Source of the DNA: JBEGQX01 sp041180805 | GTDB taxonomy: Bacteria; Planctomycetota; Planctomycetia; Gemmatales; Gemmataceae | Length of the DNA: 19,369 bases | Assembly (NCBI GenBank): GCA_041180805.1 | Contig: JBEGQX010000330.1 | Location: 1-19,369 of the forward strand | Direction of reading: 5' to 3' | Program-made: the position numbers and the translations under genes | Shown: in pieces, positions 9,223 to 16,868 of the stretch | Layout: every line of letters starts with the position of its first letter | Position numbering within the stretch: the stretch's first letter is position 1 | Notes under the pieces: model-generated | What the model saw: only the letters and a program-made list of their open reading frames with translations | The model's database searches: none | What the model was told of the DNA's origin: nothing

Positions 9223-10752
9223 TCAGTTCTCTATTCTCGAGAGGATTTCAGGTGCCTTGGTTCTGGCAAGCTCTGCCTTCATGGTTTGTCTTAGCTTTTT
9301 CAGGACATTCATTGCAGAGGAATCAGCTATGCGATTCACAAGCTCATCCGGATCGGACTTCAAGTCATACAGTTCATCACCCACAGCAGGCACAAGGTAG
9401 TGAATGTATTTCCAATTTCCATCCACCACAACAAGGTACCAAGGTACCTGGGAATGCACCGCCTTTTTTGGATCCTCATTCAACACCTTGGCAACATCCG
9501 AACCGAATGAATAACCCGTATGCTCGTAGAAACATGGCAACAGCGGCGCAGTTTCCGGGTTTTTCAGCAATGGGGTGATATCCCTGCCATGGGTCTGCCA
9601 GGGCAATTCGATGTTTGCAAGCGAAGCGAAAGTGGTAACCAAGTCTGGCGCGTTAACTGGTTGGTTGCAAACCTTGCCAGCCGGTGTAATGCCGGGCATT
9701 GAAATGATCAAGGGCGAGCGATAGGTAGCATCGTAAGGCCCCAGCTTGGTTCGAAATCCATGCTCACCCATGCCAAAACCCTGGTCCGCTGTATAGATCA
9801 CCAGTGTGTTATCCAACTGGCCCGTTTCCCTGAGGGATTTCATAATTCTGCCAACCCCCTCATCTATTGCGGGCACGCATTCATTCATCTGCCTTACAAA
9901 ACTCGCATGGGTCTGGCGTTTATTGCCACTTTCATCCCCAAAGGCTTCGCCACTCTTACCAGCCACGGCTACACCATTGTCACCCCTTAGCCAAGCTTGG
10001 GTCAGGTTCAAATAATCCGGTTTACCCGTGCGCGGGGGAAATATATCTTTTGGAACAGGCACTTCAGCACCGGCATACATACCCTTATGGCGTGGTGCTG
10101 GTTTGGAGGGGCCGTGAATGCTGCCATAGCAAAGCCAGAGAAACCACGGTTTTTCCCTGCTGCGATTTTTACCCTCGATAAATTCCACAGCCCATTTGGT
10201 GTAGTTATCCGCGGGATAACCATCCACCCATTCCTCTTTGCCATTTATTGCAAGAAGCTGGCGCTCGTAGTAAGCACCCGCATTTTCTGGATGCAAGGGC
10301 CTGTTCCATACGATCTGGTGATCCCAGTCACGGCCCCAACCCGAATCAACACCCGTGTGCCATTTGCCAATCTGCGCGGTGGTGTAACCCTGCTTGCGGA
10401 AAACGGCTGGCCAAAAAGGGCTCTTCACAGGGTCATACGCGCTGGCGGGATATTTGCCCTCCATCCGCATGCTTTCAATCCCATGAGGATGCCTGCCCGT
10501 AAGAAAACTTGCACGCGAAGGCATGCACCAAGAGCCAAAATAACCCGCATGAAACCGGACACCCTGCGAGGCAAGTTGATTAATGTTGGGGGTTTTCACC
10601 CAAGCAAAAGATTCTGGGTAGCAACCAACCGTCTTGTAAGACTGGTCATCCGCAAACAAAAAAAGAATGTTCGGCCGTTTTTCAGAATGGCCCGCATCTG
10701 CCGGCCCAATGCAAACGCACAGCACTACGATTGCGACAAAGTATTTTGACAT
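9223..10752 (-). CDS. Secreted sulfatase (S1 family) with CMPSR motif
   Basis: This 509-residue protein starts at the ATG at 10752. AGGG stands 8 nt upstream and the signal peptide MSKYFVAIVV... ends at about residue 20. The frame is open to an upstream start at 10776, but that would overlap the preceding gene and spoil the signal peptide. Metal-binding Asp35/Asp36 lie in LFADDQS, the formylglycine signature CMPSR begins at Cys76, and GKWH has Lys130/His132. Late in the domain it reads ADQGFGMGEHG, that is Asp-Gln rather than the Asp-Asn seen in its neighbours. This points to a different sulfatase subgroup, the one resembling iduronate-2-sulfatase-type enzymes. It is third in the operon, 2 nt from the upstream stop codon. 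Confidence 0.93.
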   Translation of the reverse strand: MSKYFVAIVVLCVCIGPADAGHSEKRPNILFLFADDQSYKTVGCYPESFAWVKTPNINQLASQGVRFHAGYFGSWCMPSRASFLTGRHPHGIESMRMEGKYPASAYDPVKSPFWPAVFRKQGYTTAQIGKWHTGVDSGWGRDWDHQIVWNRPLHPENAGAYYERQLLAINGKEEWVDGYPADNYTKWAVEFIEGKNRSREKPWFLWLCYGSIHGPSKPAPRHKGMYAGAEVPVPKDIFPPRTGKPDYLNLTQAWLRGDNGVAVAGKSGEAFGDESGNKRQTHASFVRQMNECVPAIDEGVGRIMKSLRETGQLDNTLVIYTADQGFGMGEHGFRTKLGPYDATYRSPLIISMPGITPAGKVCNQPVNAPDLVTTFASLANIELPWQTHGRDITPLLKNPETAPLLPCFYEHTGYSFGSDVAKVLNEDPKKAVHSQVPWYLVVVDGNWKYIHYLVPAVGDELYDLKSDPDELVNRIADSSAMNVLKKLRQTMKAELARTKAPEILSRIEN

Positions 10753-10754
10753 GG

Positions 10755-12653
10755 TTATTTCCCTGGTAAAAACCATTCCCCCAGAAGTTTACCTTCAGAG
10801 GATTTGACACGGATATTTTCCAGAAGCATATCCCCCGGGCCGTTGGATGGATCCAGCCGCAAGGCGACCAGCGGCTTCTCCACCGGAAATTTCACCTCGT
10901 AGTTATGCCATGCATCATCGTGTCTGGGTTGAATCACCACGGATCGCTCTCGAAAAAAGGTCTTGTCCGCATCGGTCATCCAGAAGACCTGACAGGTTCC
11001 CTTGCTGTTGGATTTCATGCGAAACTCCACCACATACGGCCCAATGCCCGGTTTAATATCACTGGTGAACACAAAGGGATCTGTGCCCTTGGATATAATT
11101 TTCAAACGGCCATCCTGAATTTCCAGCAGGGCATCCTTGCTGGCATTCCAGGCAGCTTTACCCGGGGCATTTACCTTTGGTTTCGCTTTCCAGTTCGGAT
11201 TTATTTTCGGGATCACTGCTCCTGTATCACCAAGGAAGGCATCCATCTTGCGGGCAAGCTGGAGTACCAGATCCGGATTCAAGGTTGCTAAGTTTTTCGT
11301 TTCGCCAATGTCCTCTCGCAGGTTGTATAGTTCGTGCAAATCGGAATTGTCTTCGTTCTTTCCATAAAAACGAATCAGCTTCCAGTCGCCATGGCGAACC
11401 CAGGTAGCTGGCCAAAAACCGGGTTTCTCCCTGTCCTGGTTTTCACCACCATGCGGGAAATGGACATATGCGGTATCCCTCACCGGTTTGCCTTCCAGAA
11501 TGGACGGGGCCTGGTTCATGCCATCCAGCTTGGGAAGTTCCTTCGGTTTGATTCCGGTAAGCGCCACCAAAGTGGGAAACCAATCCACGCTGCTGAAAAT
11601 GCCTTCACATACCGAAGACTTGGTATGCCCGGGCCAGCTAACCAGACAGGGAACCCTGGTTCCACCTTCATAATTGGAAGCCTTGCCACTTCTTAAAGGC
11701 AGGTTGCTGGTGGCGGGAGTATCCTCGTAACCCTTGGGATCTGTGTTGCGTGGTTCATAGGCATAGCCACCGTTATCCGAGGTGAACACAACAATAGTGT
11801 TGTTCGCCACTCCAGACTTTTCCAAGGCATCCAACAGCCTGCCCACCGCATCATCCATCCCCTTGATCATGGCGGCATAAAGGGGGTTGTGCTGGGGGTT
11901 TTTAGGGTCGGCAGTTTTACCAAAAGCATCTACATCGGCCTTGCGGGCATTCCAGGGACCATGCACCGAGTATAACCAGAAATTCACATAAAATGGCTTC
12001 CCCCTGTTTTCTTGGATGAACCTTCCCGCCTGCCCAGCCATCCAGAAATCAATATGTTCACCCTCGGCGCCCTTGAATTCAGGATCTTGAATGAATTTCC
12101 AAGGTGCCAGATAACCACCACCGGGGCCAGCCGCCCGGGGGGTGTGCGGTATGTCGACATCGAAGCCACGGTCTTTGGGTTCGTAGCCTTTGCCATGCCC
12201 GAGGTGCCATTTTCCAAAATGTGCAGTGGAGTAACCAGCAGCCTTGAAGACCTGGGCCAGCGTGGTGTATTCGGTCTTCAGGCGGGTAAGGCTGTCTGCG
12301 TTCAGCACCTTCTGGTTGCCGTTGCCGGGGGCCAGCCTCTTTTCCAGTTGTAATGCAGGAAGATGACAGACTGGCGCGGTTATGCCAGTACGTGCAGGGT
12401 ACAACCCAGCAAGGATGCTGGATCTGGTGGGCGAACAAAGTGGGCTGGCGGTGTAATAATTGGTGAACCGCACCGAACGGTTGGCAAGCCGGTCGATATT
12501 CGGGGTCTTATGGTAGGTGCTGCCCTGGCAACCAAGATCTTTCCAGCCCAGATCATCCGCCATGATGAAAACCACATTCGGCTGCGCCGCAAAAACTGTT
12601 CCCGCCAAGGCTGCGACCAGCAGACAAGCCAGCTCTCTCATCTTAATTCTCAT
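10755..12653 (-). CDS. Secreted sulfatase (S1 family) with an added C-terminal beta-rich domain
   Basis: This 632-residue protein starts at the ATG at 12653, 7 nt after a GGGGG run and in front of a good signal peptide (about residues 1-22). The frame stays open to 12773, but that part overlaps the preceding sulfatase and looks like a read-through artefact. The sulfatase domain contains FIMADDLGW (Asp33/Asp34), CSPTR at Cys73, GKWHLG and TSDNGG. After the usual sulfatase C-terminal subdomain there are about 125 extra residues (508-632), rich in alternating hydrophobic residues (VFTSDIKPGIGPYVVEFRMK). They resemble a beta-sandwich, perhaps carbohydrate-binding. None of the other sulfatases here has this extension. 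It is the second gene of the operon. Confidence 0.92.
   Translation of the reverse strand: MRIKMRELACLLVAALAGTVFAAQPNVVFIMADDLGWKDLGCQGSTYHKTPNIDRLANRSVRFTNYYTASPLCSPTRSSILAGLYPARTGITAPVCHLPALQLEKRLAPGNGNQKVLNADSLTRLKTEYTTLAQVFKAAGYSTAHFGKWHLGHGKGYEPKDRGFDVDIPHTPRAAGPGGGYLAPWKFIQDPEFKGAEGEHIDFWMAGQAGRFIQENRGKPFYVNFWLYSVHGPWNARKADVDAFGKTADPKNPQHNPLYAAMIKGMDDAVGRLLDALEKSGVANNTIVVFTSDNGGYAYEPRNTDPKGYEDTPATSNLPLRSGKASNYEGGTRVPCLVSWPGHTKSSVCEGIFSSVDWFPTLVALTGIKPKELPKLDGMNQAPSILEGKPVRDTAYVHFPHGGENQDREKPGFWPATWVRHGDWKLIRFYGKNEDNSDLHELYNLREDIGETKNLATLNPDLVLQLARKMDAFLGDTGAVIPKINPNWKAKPKVNAPGKAAWNASKDALLEIQDGRLKIISKGTDPFVFTSDIKPGIGPYVVEFRMKSNSKGTCQVFWMTDADKTFFRERSVVIQPRHDDAWHNYEVKFPVEKPLVALRLDPSNGPGDMLLENIRVKSSEGKLLGEWFLPGK
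10761..10764 (-). promoter_or_regulatory. Ribosome binding site for the CMPSR sulfatase
   Basis: AGGG on the minus strand lies 8 nt before the ATG at 10752, inside the last codons of the preceding sulfatase. It supports the downstream of two possible starts. Confidence 0.5.
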
Positions 12654-12660
12654 GCCAGTT

Positions 12661-12665
12661 CCCCC
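12661..12665 (-). promoter_or_regulatory. GGGGG ribosome-binding-site-like run
   Basis: GGGGG lies 7 nt before the ATG at 12653 and one base after the upstream stop codon. It can pair with the anti-Shine-Dalgarno CCUCC through one G-U pair. The same run at the same spacing precedes the SASA esterase (2907-2911). Confidence 0.4.
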
Positions 12666-12666
12666 A

Positions 12667-14094
12667 TCAATTTTTATTTCTGTTCCTGTTCGGTGAATTC
12701 TCAGGCCATTTTGACCCATCGGCATAGAAACGATTTCCCGATCCCGGTCCTTTGTAATCGCCAAGTTCTTCACGAGCCTGGTTTGCCAGCTTTTTTATTT
12801 GCTCGATCTCGGCAGGGTGGGCAGCCGAAACATCGGTTGTTTCACCAAGGTCTTTTTCCAGATGAAACAACTGATCCTTTTCCAAGGCTTCGATATGGCT
12901 GGTTACAAAGGGTGGCTGCCATGGCATTTCACCACCCTGTGGCCTGGCAAACACCAACTTCCATTCCTTGTGGCGAACGGCAGTAAGCCTGGCTCCATTG
13001 TGGTACAAAAAAGATGTACGCGGACTTTTGGCATCCTTTGTGGTTATAAATGCCGATAGATCCATTCCATCCAGCTTTACCTTGGGCAAGTTCCCTTGGG
13101 CTAACGCTGCTAGGGTTGGAAGCAGGTCCATGGTGCTGGCCATCTGGTTCGTTTCAGTACCAGCAGGAACCCTACCCGGCCACCGGATCAGACAGGGAAC
13201 ACGCCACCCCCCTTCCCAGGTAGACATCTTCGCCCCACGCAACTGGCCAGCACTGCCTCCATGTTCGCCAATTACACGATCCCGCCAGGGACCATTGTCA
13301 CTGGTGAATATCACAATCGTGTTTTCATCCATGCCAAGTTTCTTCAATTCCCCAAGCACCTCACCCACGCCGGCATCCAGTTCTTCGACCACGTCGCCGT
13401 ACAATCCGCGGGCAGACTTGCCACGAAACCGGTCACTTGCTCCCAAAGGAACATGAGGCATATGGTAGGCAAGGTACAGAAAGAATGGCTTTTTACGGGC
13501 CGATCTTAAAAACTGCAAAGCCTCTCGGGTACAGTCACTGGTAAGGGTTTCCATATCCTTGAGAGTCTTGATCTGCCGGACTGTCTCTCCATCCTCCCGT
13601 AGAAAAGGAACCACCACACCTGGCTGGATGTTTCGGGTGGCACCGTTGTAGGCGGGCGTGAAGTAACAATGATCAAATCCCTGTTCATAGGGTCGACTTC
13701 CATTGTTCATCCCCAAGTGCCATTTTCCTACGATGCCTGTTTTATAACCGGCATCCTTCAGAACCTCTGCAAGGGTCACTTCTCTTGGGTGAAGAATAGT
13801 GTGGCCATTTTTCAGATTTCCCGGTTCTGCAACCCTTATGGGATAACATCCTGTCATCAGTGCGGCACGGCTGACACCACAAATGGGCTGGGCATAGAAA
13901 CTCTTTAACTTCAATCCTTCGGTTGCCAGGGAATTCAGGTTGGGCGTTCGGATATCTTTTGCCCCATAGCATCCCACATCGCCGTATCCCAGATCATCGG
14001 CAAGAATGATGATCACATTCGGACGGGTTTCGCTGGCCAGTGTTGGCCGGCAGGCCAGGCATATGAATCCAAAGAACGCAATGATGGTTCTCAA
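12667..14094 (-). CDS. Secreted sulfatase (S1 family) with atypical CGVSR motif
   Basis: This 475-residue protein is the first gene of the operon. The frame is open to a GTG at 14148. The TTG at 14094 is preferred because GGAGAG lies 5 nt upstream and it directly opens a compact signal peptide (MRTIIAFFGF... to about residue 21). The sulfatase machinery is complete: Asp33/Asp34, Lys124 and His126 in GKWHLG, His214, Asp266-Asn267 in TSDNG, and Lys289. The formylglycine signature reads C72-G-V-S-R76, with Val where the family consensus C-x-P/A-S/T-R has Pro or Ala. The surrounding ALMTGCYPIRV is normal. It may be matured inefficiently or by a tolerant maturase. The gene is otherwise intact, so it is not a pseudogene. 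Confidence 0.9.
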   Translation of the reverse strand: MRTIIAFFGFICLACRPTLASETRPNVIIILADDLGYGDVGCYGAKDIRTPNLNSLATEGLKLKSFYAQPICGVSRAALMTGCYPIRVAEPGNLKNGHTILHPREVTLAEVLKDAGYKTGIVGKWHLGMNNGSRPYEQGFDHCYFTPAYNGATRNIQPGVVVPFLREDGETVRQIKTLKDMETLTSDCTREALQFLRSARKKPFFLYLAYHMPHVPLGASDRFRGKSARGLYGDVVEELDAGVGEVLGELKKLGMDENTIVIFTSDNGPWRDRVIGEHGGSAGQLRGAKMSTWEGGWRVPCLIRWPGRVPAGTETNQMASTMDLLPTLAALAQGNLPKVKLDGMDLSAFITTKDAKSPRTSFLYHNGARLTAVRHKEWKLVFARPQGGEMPWQPPFVTSHIEALEKDQLFHLEKDLGETTDVSAAHPAEIEQIKKLANQAREELGDYKGPGSGNRFYADGSKWPENSPNRNRNKN

Positions 14095-14099
14095 CTGAT

Positions 14100-14105
14100 C
14101 TCTCC
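14100..14105 (-). promoter_or_regulatory. Ribosome binding site supporting a TTG start
   Basis: GGAGAG on the minus strand is 5 nt before TTG 14094-14092. The longer GTG start at 14148 has only AAGG two bases away and adds a charged, non-signal N terminus. Confidence 0.5.
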
Positions 14106-14166
14106 GTGTTGACCTATTCAAAAAGAGCTGAAAATAATCGCTTACCACTGCCTTAGGATGTTCCAG

Positions 14167-14194
14167 ACTTTACCCAGAATAACAACTTAAACAA
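14167..14194 (-). promoter_or_regulatory. Candidate sigma-70-like promoter of the sulfatase/esterase operon
   Basis: On the minus strand TTGTTT (14194-14189), a 16-nt spacer and TAAAGT (14172-14167) lie upstream of the first sulfatase, in a 211-nt AT-rich gap. A transcript starting near 14160 would have a leader of about 65 nt to the TTG start. This is a pattern match only. Confidence 0.25.
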
Positions 14195-14305
14195 ATATTT
14201 CTGAAATTCTTCATCGAATTTTTTGCCTTTTGCACTTTTGTGACCTAGGGTTCAAAAACTTCCAATCCAGTCTTAGCCTGCAACACTCGAAAGTAATGGT
14301 GAAAA

Positions 14306-15271
14306 GTGTTTCCATCAGACTTGCAAGATCGTCGAAATTTTCTGGGTGCTTCAACAGCAACTGTCCTGGGTTTAACCTCCGGAGGAATGACAACTGCCCA
14401 GACCGTACCCACCACGATAAGAATGCCCATAGCCCCCCGAAGGCAGTGGGATCAAAAAAATGGCTACTGTGGGGAGTGTTCCATTCAGCAAGCCGCACTT
14501 TATTTTGGCACTTATGTTTCCCAATATGTGTGCAGGGCCATCATTAATACCAACCAGCTAAGCCAGTTGCTGGTTGCCGTAAACGCCCAAAAAGTTTTAT
14601 CGGCTTTAAAACTGACATCCACCGAATTCAATTACAACGGGTATGCAACACCACAATTCCAAGCCTATTTCGGCTGGGTAAAGCAACATCTCAAACTATT
14701 TCACCCTGTGGTAATAACAGCCTATGTGAAAGGACTAAAAGATCCGGATTACGACCATATCATGCTTGCCACGGGGATCACCTCTTCAAATTTCACAACC
14801 TATAATTCAACCGATCAACTTTACTTTAATGATTGTTTCAGCAGTCAGGTCTCCATCCGTGCTGCCTCCACCCTGAGCGATTTCCGGTCGATGCTGGTCA
14901 ACGGTGCAAAATATTCTTTCTGTATCCCAACAAAAATTTGCTATGGCTGCGCGGTGCTCGGAATCCAAGATACCTCTGGCAGGGCACTGCCTGTTAGCAT
15001 CACACTGGGAACCTGGACGGAACCAAATGTCATCGCCGGGGTAGCTCCATCCACTTTAAGTGCTTCGGTTAGTGTCAGTGGCCTGACCGCGGGAAAACCC
15101 TATTCCCTGTTTCGGTATAACGATTACCGAACTGTTCCAACAAGCAATTACACGGCGAGCAGTTACTCTACAGTAAGAAATTTTGTGGCAAGCAGCAGCA
15201 GTGCCAATTTTTCCGAAAGCATCATTTCCAATGGAGTGGCAATTTTCCGCTGCGTTCCCACGGGAAGTTAA
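14306..15271 (+). CDS. Tat-signalled protein with papain/C39-like cysteine-peptidase signature, unrecognised family
   Basis: This is a 321-residue protein with a GTG start; TTG at 14321 is an alternative, and neither has a strong ribosome binding site. The N terminus DRRNFLG (residues 8-14) plus a hydrophobic stretch to about 31 is a twin-arginine-type signal. Residues 47-61 read QWDQKNGYCGECSIQ. A Gln a few residues before a Cys-Gly at the head of a helix is the usual oxyanion/nucleophile arrangement of papain-like and C39-like folds (Cys55). DYDHIMLATG follows (His151), then LYFND (Asn175/Asp176), giving a plausible Cys-His-Asn/Asp set. Residues about 225-321 look like a Ser/Thr-rich beta-sandwich (SVSVSGLTAGKPYSL). 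It is alone on the plus strand between two sulfatase units. No function is assigned; a transglutaminase-like or inactive binding protein is possible. Confidence 0.75.
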   Translation: MFPSDLQDRRNFLGASTATVLGLTSGGMTTAQTVPTTIRMPIAPRRQWDQKNGYCGECSIQQAALYFGTYVSQYVCRAIINTNQLSQLLVAVNAQKVLSALKLTSTEFNYNGYATPQFQAYFGWVKQHLKLFHPVVITAYVKGLKDPDYDHIMLATGITSSNFTTYNSTDQLYFNDCFSSQVSIRAASTLSDFRSMLVNGAKYSFCIPTKICYGCAVLGIQDTSGRALPVSITLGTWTEPNVIAGVAPSTLSASVSVSGLTAGKPYSLFRYNDYRTVPTSNYTASSYSTVRNFVASSSSANFSESIISNGVAIFRCVPTGS

Positions 15272-15295
15272 AAACAACAACTTGCCTTGCTGATT

Positions 15296-15327
15296 CTTCC
15301 CTAGCCTTGGGGAAGTTTCGGTTTTTG
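15296..15327 (+). terminator. Candidate rho-independent terminator of the cysteine-peptidase-like gene
   Basis: CTTCCC (15296-15301) pairs perfectly with GGGAAG (15310-15315) over an 8-nt loop and is followed by TTTCGGTTTTTG on the plus strand. It starts 25 nt after the stop codon and overlaps the last codons of the convergent sulfatase. The T-tract is interrupted. Confidence 0.4.
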
Positions 15328-16854
15328 AATGGTTCCATCCTTGGAGATCGGATACTGGGCTTTTTGGGCCTCCATCCTGCCGATAAGCGCCTGCATCATG
15401 CGCTGAAGCTCTGTCGGTTGCGATTTGGCCAGATTGTTTTGTTCAAACGGATCCTTGCCCAGATGAAAAAGCTGGTAGTGGGAATTCTCGGAAACGGCCG
15501 AGGGAAAATAATGGTACACCACCTTCCATTCCCCGGATCGAAACACCGTAAAGTAATCGGTACGGTGAGGCGAATGGGGGTAGTGCATCAGAAAATCCTC
15601 GCTGCGGGATTCATCCCTGCTTCCCGTAAGCAGCTTGTCCAGTGCTAAACCATCCACAACATGGCTTTGCGGAAACACTTTTCCCGTGGTCTTCAGGATC
15701 GTGGGGAAAAGGTCATAGACAGCAGCCTGCTGAGTTTGAATCGATCCCCTAGCGATGGGCAGTTTCTTCTGGTTTGGGTTCTCAAGGTTCGGTTTGGCCC
15801 AGGCGGCAATAAAAGGCACACGCATTCCACCCTCGTAGTGTGAACCCTTTCTACCACGCAGGGGCGCTGCACAAGCCACTTCATGCTGGTGACCATGAGG
15901 CGCATCCGAACCATTGTCCCCCAAAAAGAAGATCAGCGTGTTTTCCGCTATGCCCAACTTTTCAAGCTGATCCAGCAGATCGCCCAGCGATTTATCCATT
16001 CCCTCCACCAGGGTGGCAAAGGCCTGTGCATTAGGATTCTTGCCAGAAGCTTTGTAATTCGCCGCAAACCGCGGATCCGAGTTGAATGGCGCATGCACGG
16101 CATAATGCGCCAGATACAGGAAGAAAGGCTTGTTCTGCTGAACCGCCGAAGCAACATGGCTATTGGCTTCCATGGTAAGTGCATCTGTAAGGAAAGTGTC
16201 GGTGCCATGGTACTTCTCGAGGTTGGGTACCGCATGGGAGGCTTTTTTGCCTTTATTTCCATCCGCATTGCCGTAGTTCTGTTTGCCATAATAGCTGGCT
16301 GGCGCACCAATCGAAGCTCCGCCAACATTCACATCAAAACCAATGTTCAAAGGGTCGGCACCTTCAAAGGCCCTTGGCCCAAAATGACCCTTGCCAACAT
16401 GGATGGTACGGTAGCCGTTCTCACGCAACAGTCCGGGTAAAGTGACATCCCCCTTTTTCAGACCTTTCCAGTTCCAATCCCTGGGGCCATTTGGGCCGGC
16501 ATTGTTGTTGTCGGGGTTGATCCAGTTAGTGGTGTGATGCCGTGCCGCATTCTGGCCGGTCATGATGGAAATGCGCGTGGGGGAACAAACGCTCATCGCA
16601 CAGAAGTTGTTGAACCGGATACCCCGCGAGGCCAACCTTTCCATGTTCGGGGTGCGATAGTAATCGTTCAGCGGATAGCGCTTAGCAATTCCCTGGGCAT
16701 CTGTAAGGAATGGCACCGAGGTGTCCATTACACCCATGTCATCCACCAGAAAAACAACCACGTTTGGCTTGGTGCCAGTATCCGTGGCATGCAATATGCC
16801 TGACGTCATCAGCAACGAAAAAATACCAAGCCAACGGAACATGTTTTTTGCCAT
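15301..16854 (-). CDS. Secreted sulfatase (S1 family) with GKGHFG variant
   Basis: This 517-residue protein starts at the ATG at 16854, nine bases after an AGG within GGGCAGG. A TTG at 16863 abuts that AGG and is not usable. The signal peptide is about residues 1-23 (ILHA). FLVDDMG carries Asp38/Asp39, the formylglycine signature CSPTR begins at Cys90, and LGDNGSD supplies the later metal ligands. The block normally GKWHLG reads GKGHFG (Lys155, His157 kept, Trp replaced by Gly), pointing to a subgroup different from the four operon sulfatases. It is a single-gene unit, convergent with the cysteine-peptidase-like gene and divergent from a DUF1501 gene, with which it may share control through the intergenic region. 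Confidence 0.93.
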   Translation of the reverse strand: MAKNMFRWLGIFSLLMTSGILHATDTGTKPNVVVFLVDDMGVMDTSVPFLTDAQGIAKRYPLNDYYRTPNMERLASRGIRFNNFCAMSVCSPTRISIMTGQNAARHHTTNWINPDNNNAGPNGPRDWNWKGLKKGDVTLPGLLRENGYRTIHVGKGHFGPRAFEGADPLNIGFDVNVGGASIGAPASYYGKQNYGNADGNKGKKASHAVPNLEKYHGTDTFLTDALTMEANSHVASAVQQNKPFFLYLAHYAVHAPFNSDPRFAANYKASGKNPNAQAFATLVEGMDKSLGDLLDQLEKLGIAENTLIFFLGDNGSDAPHGHQHEVACAAPLRGRKGSHYEGGMRVPFIAAWAKPNLENPNQKKLPIARGSIQTQQAAVYDLFPTILKTTGKVFPQSHVVDGLALDKLLTGSRDESRSEDFLMHYPHSPHRTDYFTVFRSGEWKVVYHYFPSAVSENSHYQLFHLGKDPFEQNNLAKSQPTELQRMMQALIGRMEAQKAQYPISKDGTIQKPKLPQG

Positions 16855-16868
16855 GGAAAACAACCTGC

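Noticed and set aside
9997..10749. 250-codon open frame on the plus strand
   Set aside because: It lies antisense to an intact sulfatase and the translation has no domain, signal peptide or family resemblance; it is a by-product of codon use on the other strand.
12654..12773. 40-residue N-terminal extension of the second operon sulfatase
   Set aside because: It overlaps the end of the upstream sulfatase, has no signal character, and a better ATG with a nearby G-rich run lies at 12653.
14211..14498. 95-codon minus-strand open frame over the gap before the cysteine-peptidase-like gene
   Set aside because: It runs antisense across that gene's start and signal peptide and has no protein-like features or ribosome binding site.
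15255..15266. TTCCC-AC-GGGAA palindrome
   Set aside because: It lies inside the last codons of the cysteine-peptidase-like gene with a 2-nt centre that cannot form a good hairpin; the stem at 15296-15315 is a better terminator candidate.
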